IMG/VR virus record: IMGVR_UViG_3300017917_001123
Location: 203,571-267,570 of that record
Origin: a virus
Reading direction: 5' to 3' (one strand)
Length of the DNA: 64,000 nt
The position numbers and the translations under genes are program-made. The stretch's first letter is position 1. Every line of letters begins with the position of its first letter. Shown piece by piece: positions 15,954 to 22,658 of the stretch. Below the pieces are notes generated by a model. The model worked only from the letters and a program-made list of their open reading frames with translations. It searched no databases and had not been told where the DNA came from.

Positions 15954-16139
15954 CTAGTCAATCTGTACGTCAATCAGCTTGCCGTCCCTAAAGATGTAGT
16001 ACTCGTTGATGCGACCGTAATAGGCCCAGATACAGCCATTGCCTTCTGTGAGGGTATAGCTGGTGATGCCCTTTTGCTTGAGTTCCTCTGTGACAACCAT
16101 GACTTCCAGAGGATTGAGCCTAGGATGAATGCTGATCAT
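15954..16139 (-). CDS. Unknown small early protein
   Basis: The ATG at 16139 gives 61 residues, 1 nt after the upstream stop. It is a compact alpha/beta sequence (LEVMVVTEELKQKGITSYTL) ending in two beta strands. No domain recognised. Third gene of the operon starting at 16565. Confidence 0.6.
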   Translation of the reverse strand: MISIHPRLNPLEVMVVTEELKQKGITSYTLTEGNGCIWAYYGRINEYYIFRDGKLIDVQID

Positions 16140-16140
16140 A

Positions 16141-16389
16141 TCAACCCCAGTCCTTCTTGTCGCCGTTGCGTTCGTTGTCGTCGTATCCGGCCATGTACTC
16201 AGTGACTTCATCCTCAGTCAAGTCAGTGACTTCTGGGAAGTTGTAGGTACCGTTGGGGAACCAGTGAGGCTTAGGGCCACGGCCGTAATAGCTGTCGGCA
16301 CTTCCACGATCGTAGAGGCTACCATGACGACCACGATCAAACTGGACGCCCTTAAGGGCACGAACAACCTTTTCCTTTTCGGTAAACAT
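16141..16389 (-). CDS. Unknown small early protein
   Basis: 82 residues, with a Gly/Arg/Tyr-rich middle (DRGSADSYYGRGPKPHW) and an acidic C-terminus (MAGYDDNERNGDKKDWG). It probably is partly disordered. It shares 1 nt with the upstream membrane-protein gene. Confidence 0.6.
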   Translation of the reverse strand: MFTEKEKVVRALKGVQFDRGRHGSLYDRGSADSYYGRGPKPHWFPNGTYNFPEVTDLTEDEVTEYMAGYDDNERNGDKKDWG

Positions 16390-16565
16390 TAGATTTCCTC
16401 CTTGATCATCAGTGTGCCCATGTACATCAACATCAGGCTAGTCACTGCCACGCCAATGCTGGCAATCAGGTGCGATGTTTCGATGCTGTTCTCAACACCA
16501 CCGACTCCGAAGCCTGCGCCAACCAAGCCAACGATAAATGCCACTGCGCCAATCTTTTGTTTCAT
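16389..16565 (-). CDS. Small membrane protein
   Basis: The ATG at 16565 gives 58 residues with two hydrophobic helices (GAVAFIVGLVGAGFGVGG and LIASIGVAVTSLMLMYMGTL). It is predicted to sit in the host inner membrane. First gene of an early operon; GGAGC lies upstream. Confidence 0.65.
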   Translation of the reverse strand: MKQKIGAVAFIVGLVGAGFGVGGVENSIETSHLIASIGVAVTSLMLMYMGTLMIKEEI

Positions 16566-16597
16566 ATTCAGCTCCTGTTTGTTTAGTGTATGTGTGT

Positions 16598-16626
16598 AGT
16601 ATAGCTTCAATTTACCACTTTGTCAA
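16598..16626 (-). promoter_or_regulatory. Early sigma-70 promoter
   Basis: Minus strand TTGACA, 17 bp spacer containing GGTAAA, TATACT. It overlaps the 3' end of the gene at 16607-16747. Confidence 0.85.
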
Positions 16627-16747
16627 CCGTTTTTAGGACCTGTTGTGTAAAAACAACACCCCCTTCGATTCGCTGATAAAGCTCTGCGACTGCCTGTACA
16701 TAGAAACGCATAATGCGGCCCTTGCTGGTAATCAGTGTGTATTCCAT
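16607..16747 (-). CDS. Microprotein of 46 residues
   Basis: Begins MEYTLITSKGRIMRFYVQAV. Its ATG overlaps the stop of the upstream gene by 1 nt (TGATG). The reading frame stays open through the -35 box of the next promoter and stops in its spacer. The coupling and the open frame support a real gene, but the evidence is only positional. Confidence 0.5.
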   Translation of the reverse strand: MEYTLITSKGRIMRFYVQAVAELYQRIEGGVVFTQQVLKTVDKVVN

Positions 16748-16923
16748 CAACGATCCTTCATACGCTTGAACACAGCCATCATCTCTTTGTCATTCTCCAG
16801 CTTCTTGCGGAGCTTCTCCCAAGCACGATCCTCATCCAAGTGTTCGTTGTTCACAGAACGGCCGTTGCTCAGGTCCATGTTCCGCTTGTCCCACTTGGCC
16901 TGTTGCTTCTTGGAAATCTTCAT
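16747..16923 (-). CDS. Small basic helical early protein
   Basis: The ATG at 16923 gives 58 residues, highly charged (KISKKQQAKWDKRNM ... AWEKLRKKLENDKEMMAVFK). One long helix is likely, perhaps nucleic-acid binding. Its promoter is at 16948-16976. Confidence 0.6.
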   Translation of the reverse strand: MKISKKQQAKWDKRNMDLSNGRSVNNEHLDEDRAWEKLRKKLENDKEMMAVFKRMKDR

Positions 16924-16947
16924 TGCTTTGCTCCTTGCTATGTGTGT

Positions 16948-16976
16948 ATTATACAACCGGTTTTACCAAATGTCAA
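16948..16976 (-). promoter_or_regulatory. Early sigma-70 promoter
   Basis: Minus strand TTGACA, 17 bp spacer containing GGTAAAACC, TATAAT. Confidence 0.85.
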
Positions 16977-17086
16977 CCAAAAGATCTGTTGTATTTTTGC
17001 CACAAAAGGTGAACCCCGCGTACTTCACAGTAGGCAGGGTTCGGGGGTTGCCCGGGACACTACCCCCGGGACTTTGGAGCGATCGT

Positions 17087-17362
17087 TTAGAGTGTGATGC
17101 CCATTGCTTCGGCTTTGTAGCCTAGAGCAACGATACGGCGTGATGGGCGACCCAACTCGTATTCAGTAACGGTAACGCCATTGCCTGCTGTGCGTGAGTT
17201 CGCATAAACAGCATAACCAGCTTGGCGGATACGGCTTGCTTCTGCGCTGATGTTGCCAATGCCGAAACGCTTCTTGGCTTCGCTTTGCGTCAACTTCTGA
17301 CCAGCTTGAAGTGCTGTAAACAATTTACCTGTTTTTGTTTCTGGATTAATTCTCTTTAACAT
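17087..17362 (-). CDS. Winged-helix-like DNA-binding protein
   Basis: The ATG at 17362 gives 91 residues. LTQSEAKKRFGIGNISAEAS (about 24-43) is a clear helix-turn-helix, followed by a recognition helix (SRIRQAGYAV) and a short beta wing (GNGVTVTEYELG). It is of a kind common in phage early regions and probably binds DNA as a regulator. Its targets are unknown. Confidence 0.7.
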   Translation of the reverse strand: MLKRINPETKTGKLFTALQAGQKLTQSEAKKRFGIGNISAEASRIRQAGYAVYANSRTAGNGVTVTEYELGRPSRRIVALGYKAEAMGITL

Positions 17363-17407
17363 ATTTTTTTCCTCTATATAAAGGCTGACTACTGCCAGCG
17401 TTCTACT

Positions 17408-17436
17408 ATTATAGCACCTAGGCCAGGCCTTGTCTA
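17408..17436 (-). promoter_or_regulatory. Early sigma-70 promoter
   Basis: Minus strand TAGACA, 17 bp, TATAAT. It lies across the 3' end of the upstream gene. Confidence 0.75.
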
Positions 17437-17858
17437 GCTTTTTGGAGTTTTTCCTCCTGCGCCATTGCCCAAGCCCGATCAAAATTAGGGCTAGAAACTC
17501 TATCTGTAAGCCAATTGGTAAATCCATCAATCAAAGGCAGGCGCATAGCTATTTCGTCTGACTTCTCCCACCAACTGTAATCAATATCAGGGCCTTCACG
17601 GGTAACACCTACTTGGCGCAGACCTGATTGCTTGAGCAGGACGGTGTGCTTCCATTTGCGTAGGACAACATCCTCAACCTCACGCCAATGACGTAGTGCC
17701 CAGGACTCTACTTCATCGCCCCGCTGTTCTAGCTCAACAATGAGTCCACGAACAGCATCCAGTCTACGACCAAGGGCTTCAATCTCAGCATCTGCTTGAG
17801 CCCAGTCCTTATAGAACTGTGGAGTTACATATTCAACTGTTCTTTTTGATCGAAACAT
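17418..17858 (-). CDS. Unknown 146-residue early protein
   Basis: The ATG at 17858 is preferred. The centre is a long charged helix (ADAEIEALGRRLDAVRGLIV), likely a coiled coil. The end is Ala/Gln/Lys-rich. It overlaps the upstream membrane-protein gene by 26 nt. No catalytic motif. Confidence 0.6.
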   Translation of the reverse strand: MFRSKRTVEYVTPQFYKDWAQADAEIEALGRRLDAVRGLIVELEQRGDEVESWALRHWREVEDVVLRKWKHTVLLKQSGLRQVGVTREGPDIDYSWWEKSDEIAMRLPLIDGFTNWLTDRVSSPNFDRAWAMAQEEKLQKARQGLA

Positions 17859-18036
17859 TGGCACGGAAGAAGGCTCCTAGGATAACCACGGCAAACCAGT
17901 TGTAGAGTGTGTAAGGGTCTTGACCAAGCACGCCGGGGAAGAGTTGATTGAATGCCCAGATCGTTAGCAAAGGCCCGATAGCAACCACAAGGATGACTAG
18001 AGCAACGACACTGGCGATGGTAAACAGACTTTTCAT
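17833..18036 (-). CDS. Small two-helix membrane protein
   Basis: 67 residues with two hydrophobic segments (TIASVVALVILVVAIGPLLT and YNWFAVVILGAFF) and a basic C-terminus. It is probably in the inner membrane, with a role in the host envelope unknown. TTGGAG precedes the ATG. Confidence 0.65.
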   Translation of the reverse strand: MKSLFTIASVVALVILVVAIGPLLTIWAFNQLFPGVLGQDPYTLYNWFAVVILGAFFRANVSIKKNS

Positions 18037-18050
18037 GTATTCTCCAAGAA

Positions 18051-18068
18051 AGGGGCACTCTGGCCCCT
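18051..18068 (-). terminator. Hairpin, possible attenuator
   Basis: AGGGGC / GCCCCT stem followed by TTTCTT on the minus strand, between the histone-like gene and the membrane-protein gene. The T-tract is weak, so partial read-through is likely. Confidence 0.4.
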
Positions 18069-18072
18069 ACTA

Positions 18073-18510
18073 TCACATCAATGCTGGTTCAGCGTTGGCC
18101 AAAATGTCCTCGACCTTAGACATTGCTTCTGCCTCAGACTGAACAGCAGTCTTGACAGAGGCCTGACCAGTCTTGGTCTTAGCCTTAGCTTCCTTCTTAG
18201 CAGGAGCCTTAGCCTTAGCCTTAGTTGCCTTAGCCTTAGGAGCAGCCTTAGCCGGCTTAGCAGTAACGCCACGCTTGTCAGCCGCCGCTTCGAGAGCCGC
18301 TTGGACTTCTTTGTTACCGTTGGCAAAGTCGATGCTCAACAGGAACGCTACAGCGTCTTCCTTAGACATCGGGTGACGCAACTCGACGATGTCAATGTCC
18401 TTGTGGCCATTCTTGGCAAGTACTTTGACACGCAGGGCATCGTTACAGAAACGAACCTTGAACTCACCATTCAAGCGCGAAACACCAGCATGAGAAAAAA
18501 CGTTAGACAT
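18073..18510 (-). CDS. Histone-H1-like basic protein
   Basis: 145 residues. The first 80 form a small folded domain. A tail of Lys/Ala/Pro repeats follows (KPAKAAPKAKATKAKAKAPA), like histone H1 and bacterial Hc1/AlgP-type proteins. Such tails bind DNA without sequence preference. It may compact phage DNA or displace host nucleoid proteins early in infection. An early promoter lies at 18567-18595. Confidence 0.7.
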   Translation of the reverse strand: MSNVFSHAGVSRLNGEFKVRFCNDALRVKVLAKNGHKDIDIVELRHPMSKEDAVAFLLSIDFANGNKEVQAALEAAADKRGVTAKPAKAAPKAKATKAKAKAPAKKEAKAKTKTGQASVKTAVQSEAEAMSKVEDILANAEPALM

Positions 18511-18566
18511 AAAATACCTTTCTGTGTGTGTTTAAAAAGTTAACAGCAATCTCTTACTGTTTTAAT

Positions 18567-18595
18567 AGTATAGCACCAAAATGCCCAAAAGTCAA
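18567..18595 (-). promoter_or_regulatory. Early sigma-70 promoter
   Basis: Minus strand TTGACT, 17 bp, TATACT. Confidence 0.75.
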
Positions 18596-18599
18596 CCCC

Positions 18600-18770
18600 T
18601 TAGGCGCCATAGTAAGGGCTGAATTCCTCATCGGATTGTGGCTTAAATGCCACATCTTTGAGTTGTTTAACGGTCCAATCCATTGCCGCCGGATTGGGCT
18701 CAAATTCCGGCACTCCGTCCTCAGAAACATCGTAGTCCGTGTCCTCGGTGATCATTGCGAAACGACTCAT
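18600..18770 (-). CDS. Small acidic early protein, 56 residues
   Basis: Begins MSRFAMITEDTDYDVSEDGV and is very acidic throughout, ending YYGA. Its ATG overlaps the stop of the upstream gene (ATGA). It is the third gene of the operon starting at 19338. Function unknown. Confidence 0.6.
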   Translation of the reverse strand: MSRFAMITEDTDYDVSEDGVPEFEPNPAAMDWTVKQLKDVAFKPQSDEEFSPYYGA

Positions 18771-18955
18771 AGCTCTACCTCCTCATCAATTACTTCAATG
18801 TCAGTGATCCGAAACTCACCTGCGTCTGTGCTGACCCCACAAAACGCATCTCGGAAACTTTGGTTCTCAGCTAGGAAGTTATAGACATCCTGCTTGTCAG
18901 TGCCCTCAGGCACTTCAATCTCTTGCCTAAGGGTTGTGGTTACCATTACCTTCAT
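18767..18955 (-). CDS. Small early protein, 62 residues
   Basis: An acidic alpha/beta protein (MVTTTLRQEIEVPEGTDKQD) overlapping both neighbours by 4 nt. The pattern of strand, loop with Pro-Glu-Gly, and helix is common in small early phage proteins. No function can be given. Confidence 0.6.
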   Translation of the reverse strand: MKVMVTTTLRQEIEVPEGTDKQDVYNFLAENQSFRDAFCGVSTDAGEFRITDIEVIDEEVEL

Positions 18956-19338
18956 TCGTCTGCCTCCAGTGCTTCGTGTTCAAACGCATCAGTCAGCAAG
19001 CCGTTAAACTCGCCGTAGAACTCAACATACCACTTGCCGTCTTTGCGGAGGATGTAGTTGTATTCCTCTCCTTGTGCTTCGCGACGGTACTCTGCGAAGT
19101 CCTTGTACATACGCTGAGGGCAGTCCTCGCCACGTTCCTTGTAGAAAGTACAACCGCTAACAGTTTCGTCCAGCGAGCTCATGTCGCCGTTGTCCAACAG
19201 CTCGCGGACCAGGAACGGGTCTGTGTAGTGGTTCTGCAGAATCTTGCCGTTGTGATCCAAGTAGCCGTCCCAGTGGCAGTAAATTTGACCAACAGTACCG
19301 TCTGCGTACTCCAGGGCGATAGTAGAACGAGTTGCCAT
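18952..19338 (-). CDS. Conserved phage protein, 128 residues
   Basis: Starts MATRSTIALEYADGTVGQIY and continues CHWDGYLDHNG. I recall this opening in many phage and plasmid hypothetical proteins; it looks like a small beta-rich domain. It has an EFNGLLTDAFEHE C-terminus. No catalytic residues are obvious. First gene of a three-gene early operon with promoter at 19370-19398. Confidence 0.65.
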   Translation of the reverse strand: MATRSTIALEYADGTVGQIYCHWDGYLDHNGKILQNHYTDPFLVRELLDNGDMSSLDETVSGCTFYKERGEDCPQRMYKDFAEYRREAQGEEYNYILRKDGKWYVEFYGEFNGLLTDAFEHEALEADE

Positions 19339-19369
19339 TTATGAGCTCCTTTTGTTTCAGTGTGTATGT

Positions 19370-19398
19370 ATTATATGACCAATTTACCAGTTTGTCAA
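19370..19398 (-). promoter_or_regulatory. Early sigma-70 promoter
   Basis: Minus strand TTGACA, 17 bp spacer containing GGTAAA, TATAAT. A hairpin (AACCCTACAG/CTGTAGGGTT, 19402-19422) sits just upstream and may end the preceding transcript. Confidence 0.85.
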
Positions 19399-19419
19399 CC
19401 AACCCTACAGCCTGTAGGG

Positions 19420-19782
19420 TTATTGTTGCTCAAAAGCCACAGTAACGTCGACCTCAATGTCCGTAACATCGCCAGCAAGGTCAAACTTCAAGCCGGTAAC
19501 AGCCGCGCCGTATTGTGCGGCCTTAAGGCGGCGCTCAACTTCGTGGCGCAGGTCGCCCAGCATATCGTTGAGAAAGTCCTGTGCGCTGTCTTTAACGCCT
19601 TTCAGCGTCTCTTGGATGCCGTTGCGGCTCATGTCCTCTTGCCCGTCTACGATCATGTCGATAAACGCTTCGGTCTGACCAACGAGGGCTTGCTCAACAA
19701 TAGCGTCGATCAGCTCGCGCTTTGCCCACAGGATCTCGCTGGCCTTAAAGGTCTGCTCACGTGCCTTGTAAACAACAGTCAT
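19420..19782 (-). CDS. Unknown 120-residue early protein
   Basis: A mainly helical acidic protein (RELIDAIVEQALVGQTEAFI) with a beta-stranded C-terminus (DLAGDVTDIEVDVTVAFEQ). GGAGC lies upstream and a promoter at 19815-19843. No family recognised. Confidence 0.6.
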   Translation of the reverse strand: MTVVYKAREQTFKASEILWAKRELIDAIVEQALVGQTEAFIDMIVDGQEDMSRNGIQETLKGVKDSAQDFLNDMLGDLRHEVERRLKAAQYGAAVTGLKFDLAGDVTDIEVDVTVAFEQQ

Positions 19783-19814
19783 TTCTTGCTCCTTTTCCTA
19801 ACTGTCTAGCCTAT

Positions 19815-19843
19815 AGTATAACACCGGTTTTACCACTTGTCAA
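19815..19843 (-). promoter_or_regulatory. Early sigma-70 promoter overlapping a stop codon
   Basis: Minus strand TTGACA, 17 bp spacer containing GGTAAAACC, TATACT. The TGA inside TTGACA is the stop codon of the gene at 19840-20085. Confidence 0.85.
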
Positions 19844-20085
19844 CCGATATCTGCAGTAACCCTGTTCTCTGTAGGGTTATAGGTCAGGAACACTTTGCCA
19901 AAGGTAGCACCGCGCCCGTCTTCGTCGTGGTACTCTACTTTGTAGCAAAACTGTCCGCCGTTGGTTATGCCCAGGAACTTGGCACCCTTGAACGCCATCA
20001 TCTTGTAACCGCAGGAGTCCAAGGTCATAGCTAAGGTGTGGGTGCTGTAGCTGGTTAGGAGTTTGAGTGTTTCAGCAGTAATCAT
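19840..20085 (-). CDS. Unknown 81-residue early protein
   Basis: A beta-rich protein with a GRGATFGKVFLTYNP block near its end. It overlaps the upstream gene by 4 nt. Its stop lies inside the next -35 box. No motif recognised. Confidence 0.6.
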   Translation of the reverse strand: MITAETLKLLTSYSTHTLAMTLDSCGYKMMAFKGAKFLGITNGGQFCYKVEYHDEDGRGATFGKVFLTYNPTENRVTADIG

Positions 20086-20327
20086 CCCAGCACCACCACT
20101 TCTGTGCCCTCAACAACAGGCTCGCCTTCGTCATCGTAGTCAAAGTCGTCTTGGTCTACGACCTTGTGCATACGGTGGTAGTCGCTGTACTTGACATAGC
20201 CTACCTCTACGCTGTCTACAGTAGGAGCCACTTGAGTGCGCCAGTGGTCGCCGTAGTTGTATTGGAAGTGGACTTCGGCGTCCGGGTTCTCCATTTGTAG
20301 CAGTTCAATGAGCTCGGAAACTTTCAT
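20082..20327 (-). CDS. Unknown 81-residue early protein
   Basis: Opens MKVSELIELLQMENPDAEVH, a pattern common in small phage proteins (helix, Pro-Asp turn, strand). The C-terminal half is acidic. Both ends overlap neighbours by 4 nt. The conserved opening suggests a known small family, but the function is not known. Confidence 0.65.
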   Translation of the reverse strand: MKVSELIELLQMENPDAEVHFQYNYGDHWRTQVAPTVDSVEVGYVKYSDYHRMHKVVDQDDFDYDDEGEPVVEGTEVVVLG

Positions 20328-20572
20328 GCTTGCTCCTTAAAGTAAACGACTTTGATGCGTCCGTTAGTTTGTACGAAAGCACAGTTGTCTTCAAACTGTA
20401 CATCCGGATGGGCTAGGACCTGCTTAGTAAACATTTTAACAGTTCGCACGTTAACGGCACCCTGCCAATCCTCGCGGGCCACGCCCTCATTGTAACTGTA
20501 CTTGCCGCGGCAACCGCACATGCAACCTACTTTGCCCGAATAAACTTTTGCAACTTTGCTGACGTTTAACAT
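20324..20572 (-). CDS. Unknown 82-residue early protein with a Cys cluster
   Basis: The ATG at 20572 gives MLNVSKVAKVYSGKVGCMCG. The CMCGCRGKY cluster (three Cys in five residues) could bind a metal with a later Cys (DNCAF). First gene of a three-gene operon with promoter at 20604-20632. Confidence 0.6.
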   Translation of the reverse strand: MLNVSKVAKVYSGKVGCMCGCRGKYSYNEGVAREDWQGAVNVRTVKMFTKQVLAHPDVQFEDNCAFVQTNGRIKVVYFKEQA

Positions 20573-20603
20573 TTCTGCTCCTGCTTGTTTAGTGTATGTG
20601 TGT

Positions 20604-20632
20604 AGTATAACACAAATGGTTTTACCTGTCAA
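20604..20632 (-). promoter_or_regulatory. Early sigma-70 promoter
   Basis: Minus strand TTGACA, 17 bp spacer beginning GGTAAAACC, TATACT. Confidence 0.85.
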
Positions 20633-20635
20633 CCC

Positions 20636-20659
20636 CTTTTATAAAAGCCCTTTCGGGCT
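20636..20659 (-). terminator. Rho-independent terminator
   Basis: AGCCC-GAAA-GGGCT hairpin followed by TTTTATAAAA on the minus strand, ending the transcript of the microprotein gene at 20669-20818. Confidence 0.7.
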
Positions 20660-20668
20660 GTAGGGTTA

Positions 20669-20818
20669 TTAGGCAGGTACTACTTTAATAAGCATAAAAC
20701 TGTTTAGGCTGTTAAGTTCCTGATGGAACGCGGCTACAGCTTGTTTACGTGTGCAAGGGCGTGTTAGGGCTGTATGCACTTGGTTTTTGTAGTAGTAATG
20801 TATAACGTATTGTTTCAT
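20669..20818 (-). CDS. Microprotein of 49 residues
   Basis: Begins MKQYVIHYYYKNQVHTALTR. It stands alone between its own early promoter (20844-20872) and a terminator, with GGAGC before the ATG. That makes it a convincing gene in spite of its size. It resembles in layout the small proteins at 27515-27652 and 28324-28467. Function unknown. Confidence 0.65.
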   Translation of the reverse strand: MKQYVIHYYYKNQVHTALTRPCTRKQAVAAFHQELNSLNSFMLIKVVPA

Positions 20819-20843
20819 GGTCGCTCCTTTAGTGTATGTGTGT

Positions 20844-20872
20844 AGTATAACACACTTTTACCAAAGTGTCAA
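20844..20872 (-). promoter_or_regulatory. Early sigma-70 promoter overlapping a stop codon
   Basis: Minus strand TTGACA, 17 bp spacer containing GGTAAAA, TATACT. The stop codon of the upstream membrane-protein gene lies in the -35 box. Confidence 0.85.
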
Positions 20873-21090
20873 CCCCAAGCGTTATATAACCCTATAGCGC
20901 ATACGGATATAGCTACAACGTTAACAATGAACTGTGGCTTATTTGCCACACGTATAGTCCATGTCAAGTACAGTAGCCCGCCTAGCAAACCAAACAGGGG
21001 GTCCAACTTTAGCTCCCTGTAAAAGTTCATCAACACGTACATTGCCAAGATGCAGGCAGTGCCTGCCCACTGTAGTACTGTATTAAGCAT
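20869..21090 (-). CDS. Small membrane protein
   Basis: The ATG at 21090 gives 73 residues; a TTG two codons further up is less likely. Three hydrophobic segments (LQWAGTACILAMYVLMNFY, LFGLLGGLLYLTWTI and FIVNVVAISVCAIGLY) suggest an integral membrane protein with three helices. It overlaps the upstream gene by 8 nt. Function unknown. Confidence 0.65.
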   Translation of the reverse strand: MLNTVLQWAGTACILAMYVLMNFYRELKLDPLFGLLGGLLYLTWTIRVANKPQFIVNVVAISVCAIGLYNAWG

Positions 21091-21262
21091 TGTCAAATTC
21101 CATTACGTCACAACGCAAGTCGTCTACAATGTCCTCAATCCTATTGTGCGTCTCATAGCACACGTCACTGTCACCCAGCACCTCTTGTATTAATGCGTCC
21201 GCATCCTCTAGCAAATCTATTGCCTCACGCAGTTTAGCTGCCTTTTGTTTTGCTGTTAACAT
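21083..21262 (-). CDS. Small acidic helical protein, 59 residues
   Basis: Begins MLTAKQKAAKLREAIDLLED and is helical and acidic. CTCC on the + strand (GGAG on -) lies before the ATG and the promoter is at 21294-21322. It is coupled to the membrane-protein gene downstream. Function unknown. Confidence 0.65.
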   Translation of the reverse strand: MLTAKQKAAKLREAIDLLEDADALIQEVLGDSDVCYETHNRIEDIVDDLRCDVMEFDNA

Positions 21263-21293
21263 GTTCGCTCCTTGTTGTTTAGTGTATGTGTGT

Positions 21294-21322
21294 AGTATAG
21301 CACAGTTTTACCACTTTGTCAA
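21294..21322 (-). promoter_or_regulatory. Early sigma-70 promoter
   Basis: Minus strand TTGACA, 17 bp spacer containing GGTAAAAC, TATACT. Confidence 0.85.
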
Positions 21323-21347
21323 CTGTGCTATACAATAACCCTATGCT

Positions 21348-21713
21348 TTAGTCAACTACGTGCACGTCAGCAAAACTAGCATAGCCAAACTTAGCTTCCC
21401 AGCTAGCAATAAAGTCTCTGCCTACGTCTAAGCTAACAAAGTCATCACCCTGCATGCCCTGCTCGCTATAGCACAAGTCTACAACAAGCCCATGCTCTGT
21501 AATAAACTGCATTAAGTCTATTTTAAATTGTTTGTCTGTGTAAATTAGCCCGTCTTTATAAACGTCCCAAGTGTCTGTGTTAAAAAACACACGCAGTTCC
21601 CCATACTCCTTGTCCTCGCTAACAAAGCCCAAGCGCATGTCTGTAATCTCTACAGCTTTTTGCACGTTGCTCCAGTAGCCATCGCCGCTAGTGTTAAAAA
21701 TAACTTTTTGCAT
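21348..21713 (-). CDS. Unknown 121-residue early protein
   Basis: The ATG at 21713 follows GGAGC. The sequence is beta-rich and acidic, with FNTSGDGYWSNVQKAVE near the start and an aromatic C-terminus (WEAKFGYASFADVHV). No motif recognised. It is a single-gene unit with its own promoter. Confidence 0.6.
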   Translation of the reverse strand: MQKVIFNTSGDGYWSNVQKAVEITDMRLGFVSEDKEYGELRVFFNTDTWDVYKDGLIYTDKQFKIDLMQFITEHGLVVDLCYSEQGMQGDDFVSLDVGRDFIASWEAKFGYASFADVHVVD

Positions 21714-21743
21714 TTGTTTGCTCCTTGCAGTGTTTAAGTGTGT

Positions 21744-21772
21744 AGTATAGCACCAATTTACCACTTTGTCAA
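21744..21772 (-). promoter_or_regulatory. Early sigma-70 promoter
   Basis: Minus strand TTGACA, 17 bp spacer containing GGTAAA, TATACT. Confidence 0.85.
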
Positions 21773-21781
21773 CTACTACGT

Positions 21782-21805
21782 AAAAAAACCCTACGCAGGG
21801 TAGGG
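21782..21805 (-). terminator. Rho-independent terminator
   Basis: CCCTAC / GTAGGG hairpin followed by seven T on the minus strand, directly after the gene at 21813-22085. Confidence 0.75.
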
Positions 21806-21812
21806 CTATTGT

Positions 21813-22085
21813 TTAAATGTTAGCTATAACACGAACGTATTGGAATCCGGCGCAACGGGTAGCAAAATTGCGTACAGAACCCGAACGCTTTACAGGGTTT
21901 TTAATTGTACTACGCAAAAAGTTATACAATACATCGGCGGAACTGGCATTGTTTAAAACAAAAGTAACACTACGACGCGGATTACTAGTGTTTGCTTTTG
22001 TTTTAAGCGTACGGTCGGTATATGTACGTACATAGTTTACATTTGCTGCACGTGCTACAGCGCGGACTTGTTTAGTGCTTAACAT
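21813..22085 (-). CDS. Small basic early protein
   Basis: The ATG at 22085 gives 90 residues, rich in Arg, Lys and Asn (TYTDRTLKTKANTSNPRRSV). It is likely to bind nucleic acid. A single-gene unit between a promoter at 22109-22137 and a terminator. Confidence 0.6.
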   Translation of the reverse strand: MLSTKQVRAVARAANVNYVRTYTDRTLKTKANTSNPRRSVTFVLNNASSADVLYNFLRSTIKNPVKRSGSVRNFATRCAGFQYVRVIANI

Positions 22086-22108
22086 ACTTGCTCCTTTAGT
22101 GTCTGTGT

Positions 22109-22137
22109 AGTATAGCACCAATTTACCAGTTTGTCAA
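22109..22137 (-). promoter_or_regulatory. Early sigma-70 promoter
   Basis: Minus strand TTGACA, 17 bp spacer containing GGTAAA, TATACT. It overlaps the end of the SleB-like gene. Confidence 0.85.
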
Positions 22138-22658
22138 GTCTTTTTGTAAAAAATATGCTGTCCAATCTGTTGTATTTTCACAACACTCCTTGACCAAATA
22201 GGTTCTTTAATGTAGTCCGCATGATAGAAGGTACTATGTTCCAACCCTGCTACCCTATAGCCCTCCTGGAGCACCTTGTGAGCAACCTCCTTGCTTTCTG
22301 CCCACAAAGGCCCTTTAGGTTGAGCATAGCGTTTCTTCTTGTCCAATGTCCAGCTGAACTGAGCCCGAGCATAGACAACCTTACATATATCAGTACCCCA
22401 GCGTTTCTCCTTTAGTCGATTGAGTGTTACCTGTGCGACAGCAAACTTACCTAACCGGTCCTCCACACCGGCTTCATAGAAAATGTTCTTGGCCAAACAG
22501 TCTGCTTCAGCAGAAGTATGCTGAACACGCTGTTGAGTCTTGATCAAATAGATCTTGATCTCTTGTATGTCATCGTGAAGGGTAGAGATCTCCAGTTGCT
22601 GGAACGCCAGGATGGCGAACATGGCCACCCCAGCTAGGATCTTCCATATGCCGTTCAC
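22134..22658 (-). CDS. SleB-type cell-wall hydrolase with N-terminal anchor
   Basis: 174 residues. A hydrophobic helix at residues 5-20 (WKILAGVAMFAILAFQQL) acts as signal anchor. A SleB/Hydrolase_2 domain follows, with CLAKNIFYEA (the catalytic glutamate motif), VAQVTLNRL and QFSWTLDK. Such enzymes are lytic transglycosylases that cut peptidoglycan in the periplasm. A second copy lies at 33382-34053. This one sits in an early operon, which is unusual for a lysis enzyme. It may open the wall early, act in superinfection control, or be expressed again late. Confidence 0.8.
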   Translation of the reverse strand: MNGIWKILAGVAMFAILAFQQLEISTLHDDIQEIKIYLIKTQQRVQHTSAEADCLAKNIFYEAGVEDRLGKFAVAQVTLNRLKEKRWGTDICKVVYARAQFSWTLDKKKRYAQPKGPLWAESKEVAHKVLQEGYRVAGLEHSTFYHADYIKEPIWSRSVVKIQQIGQHIFYKKT

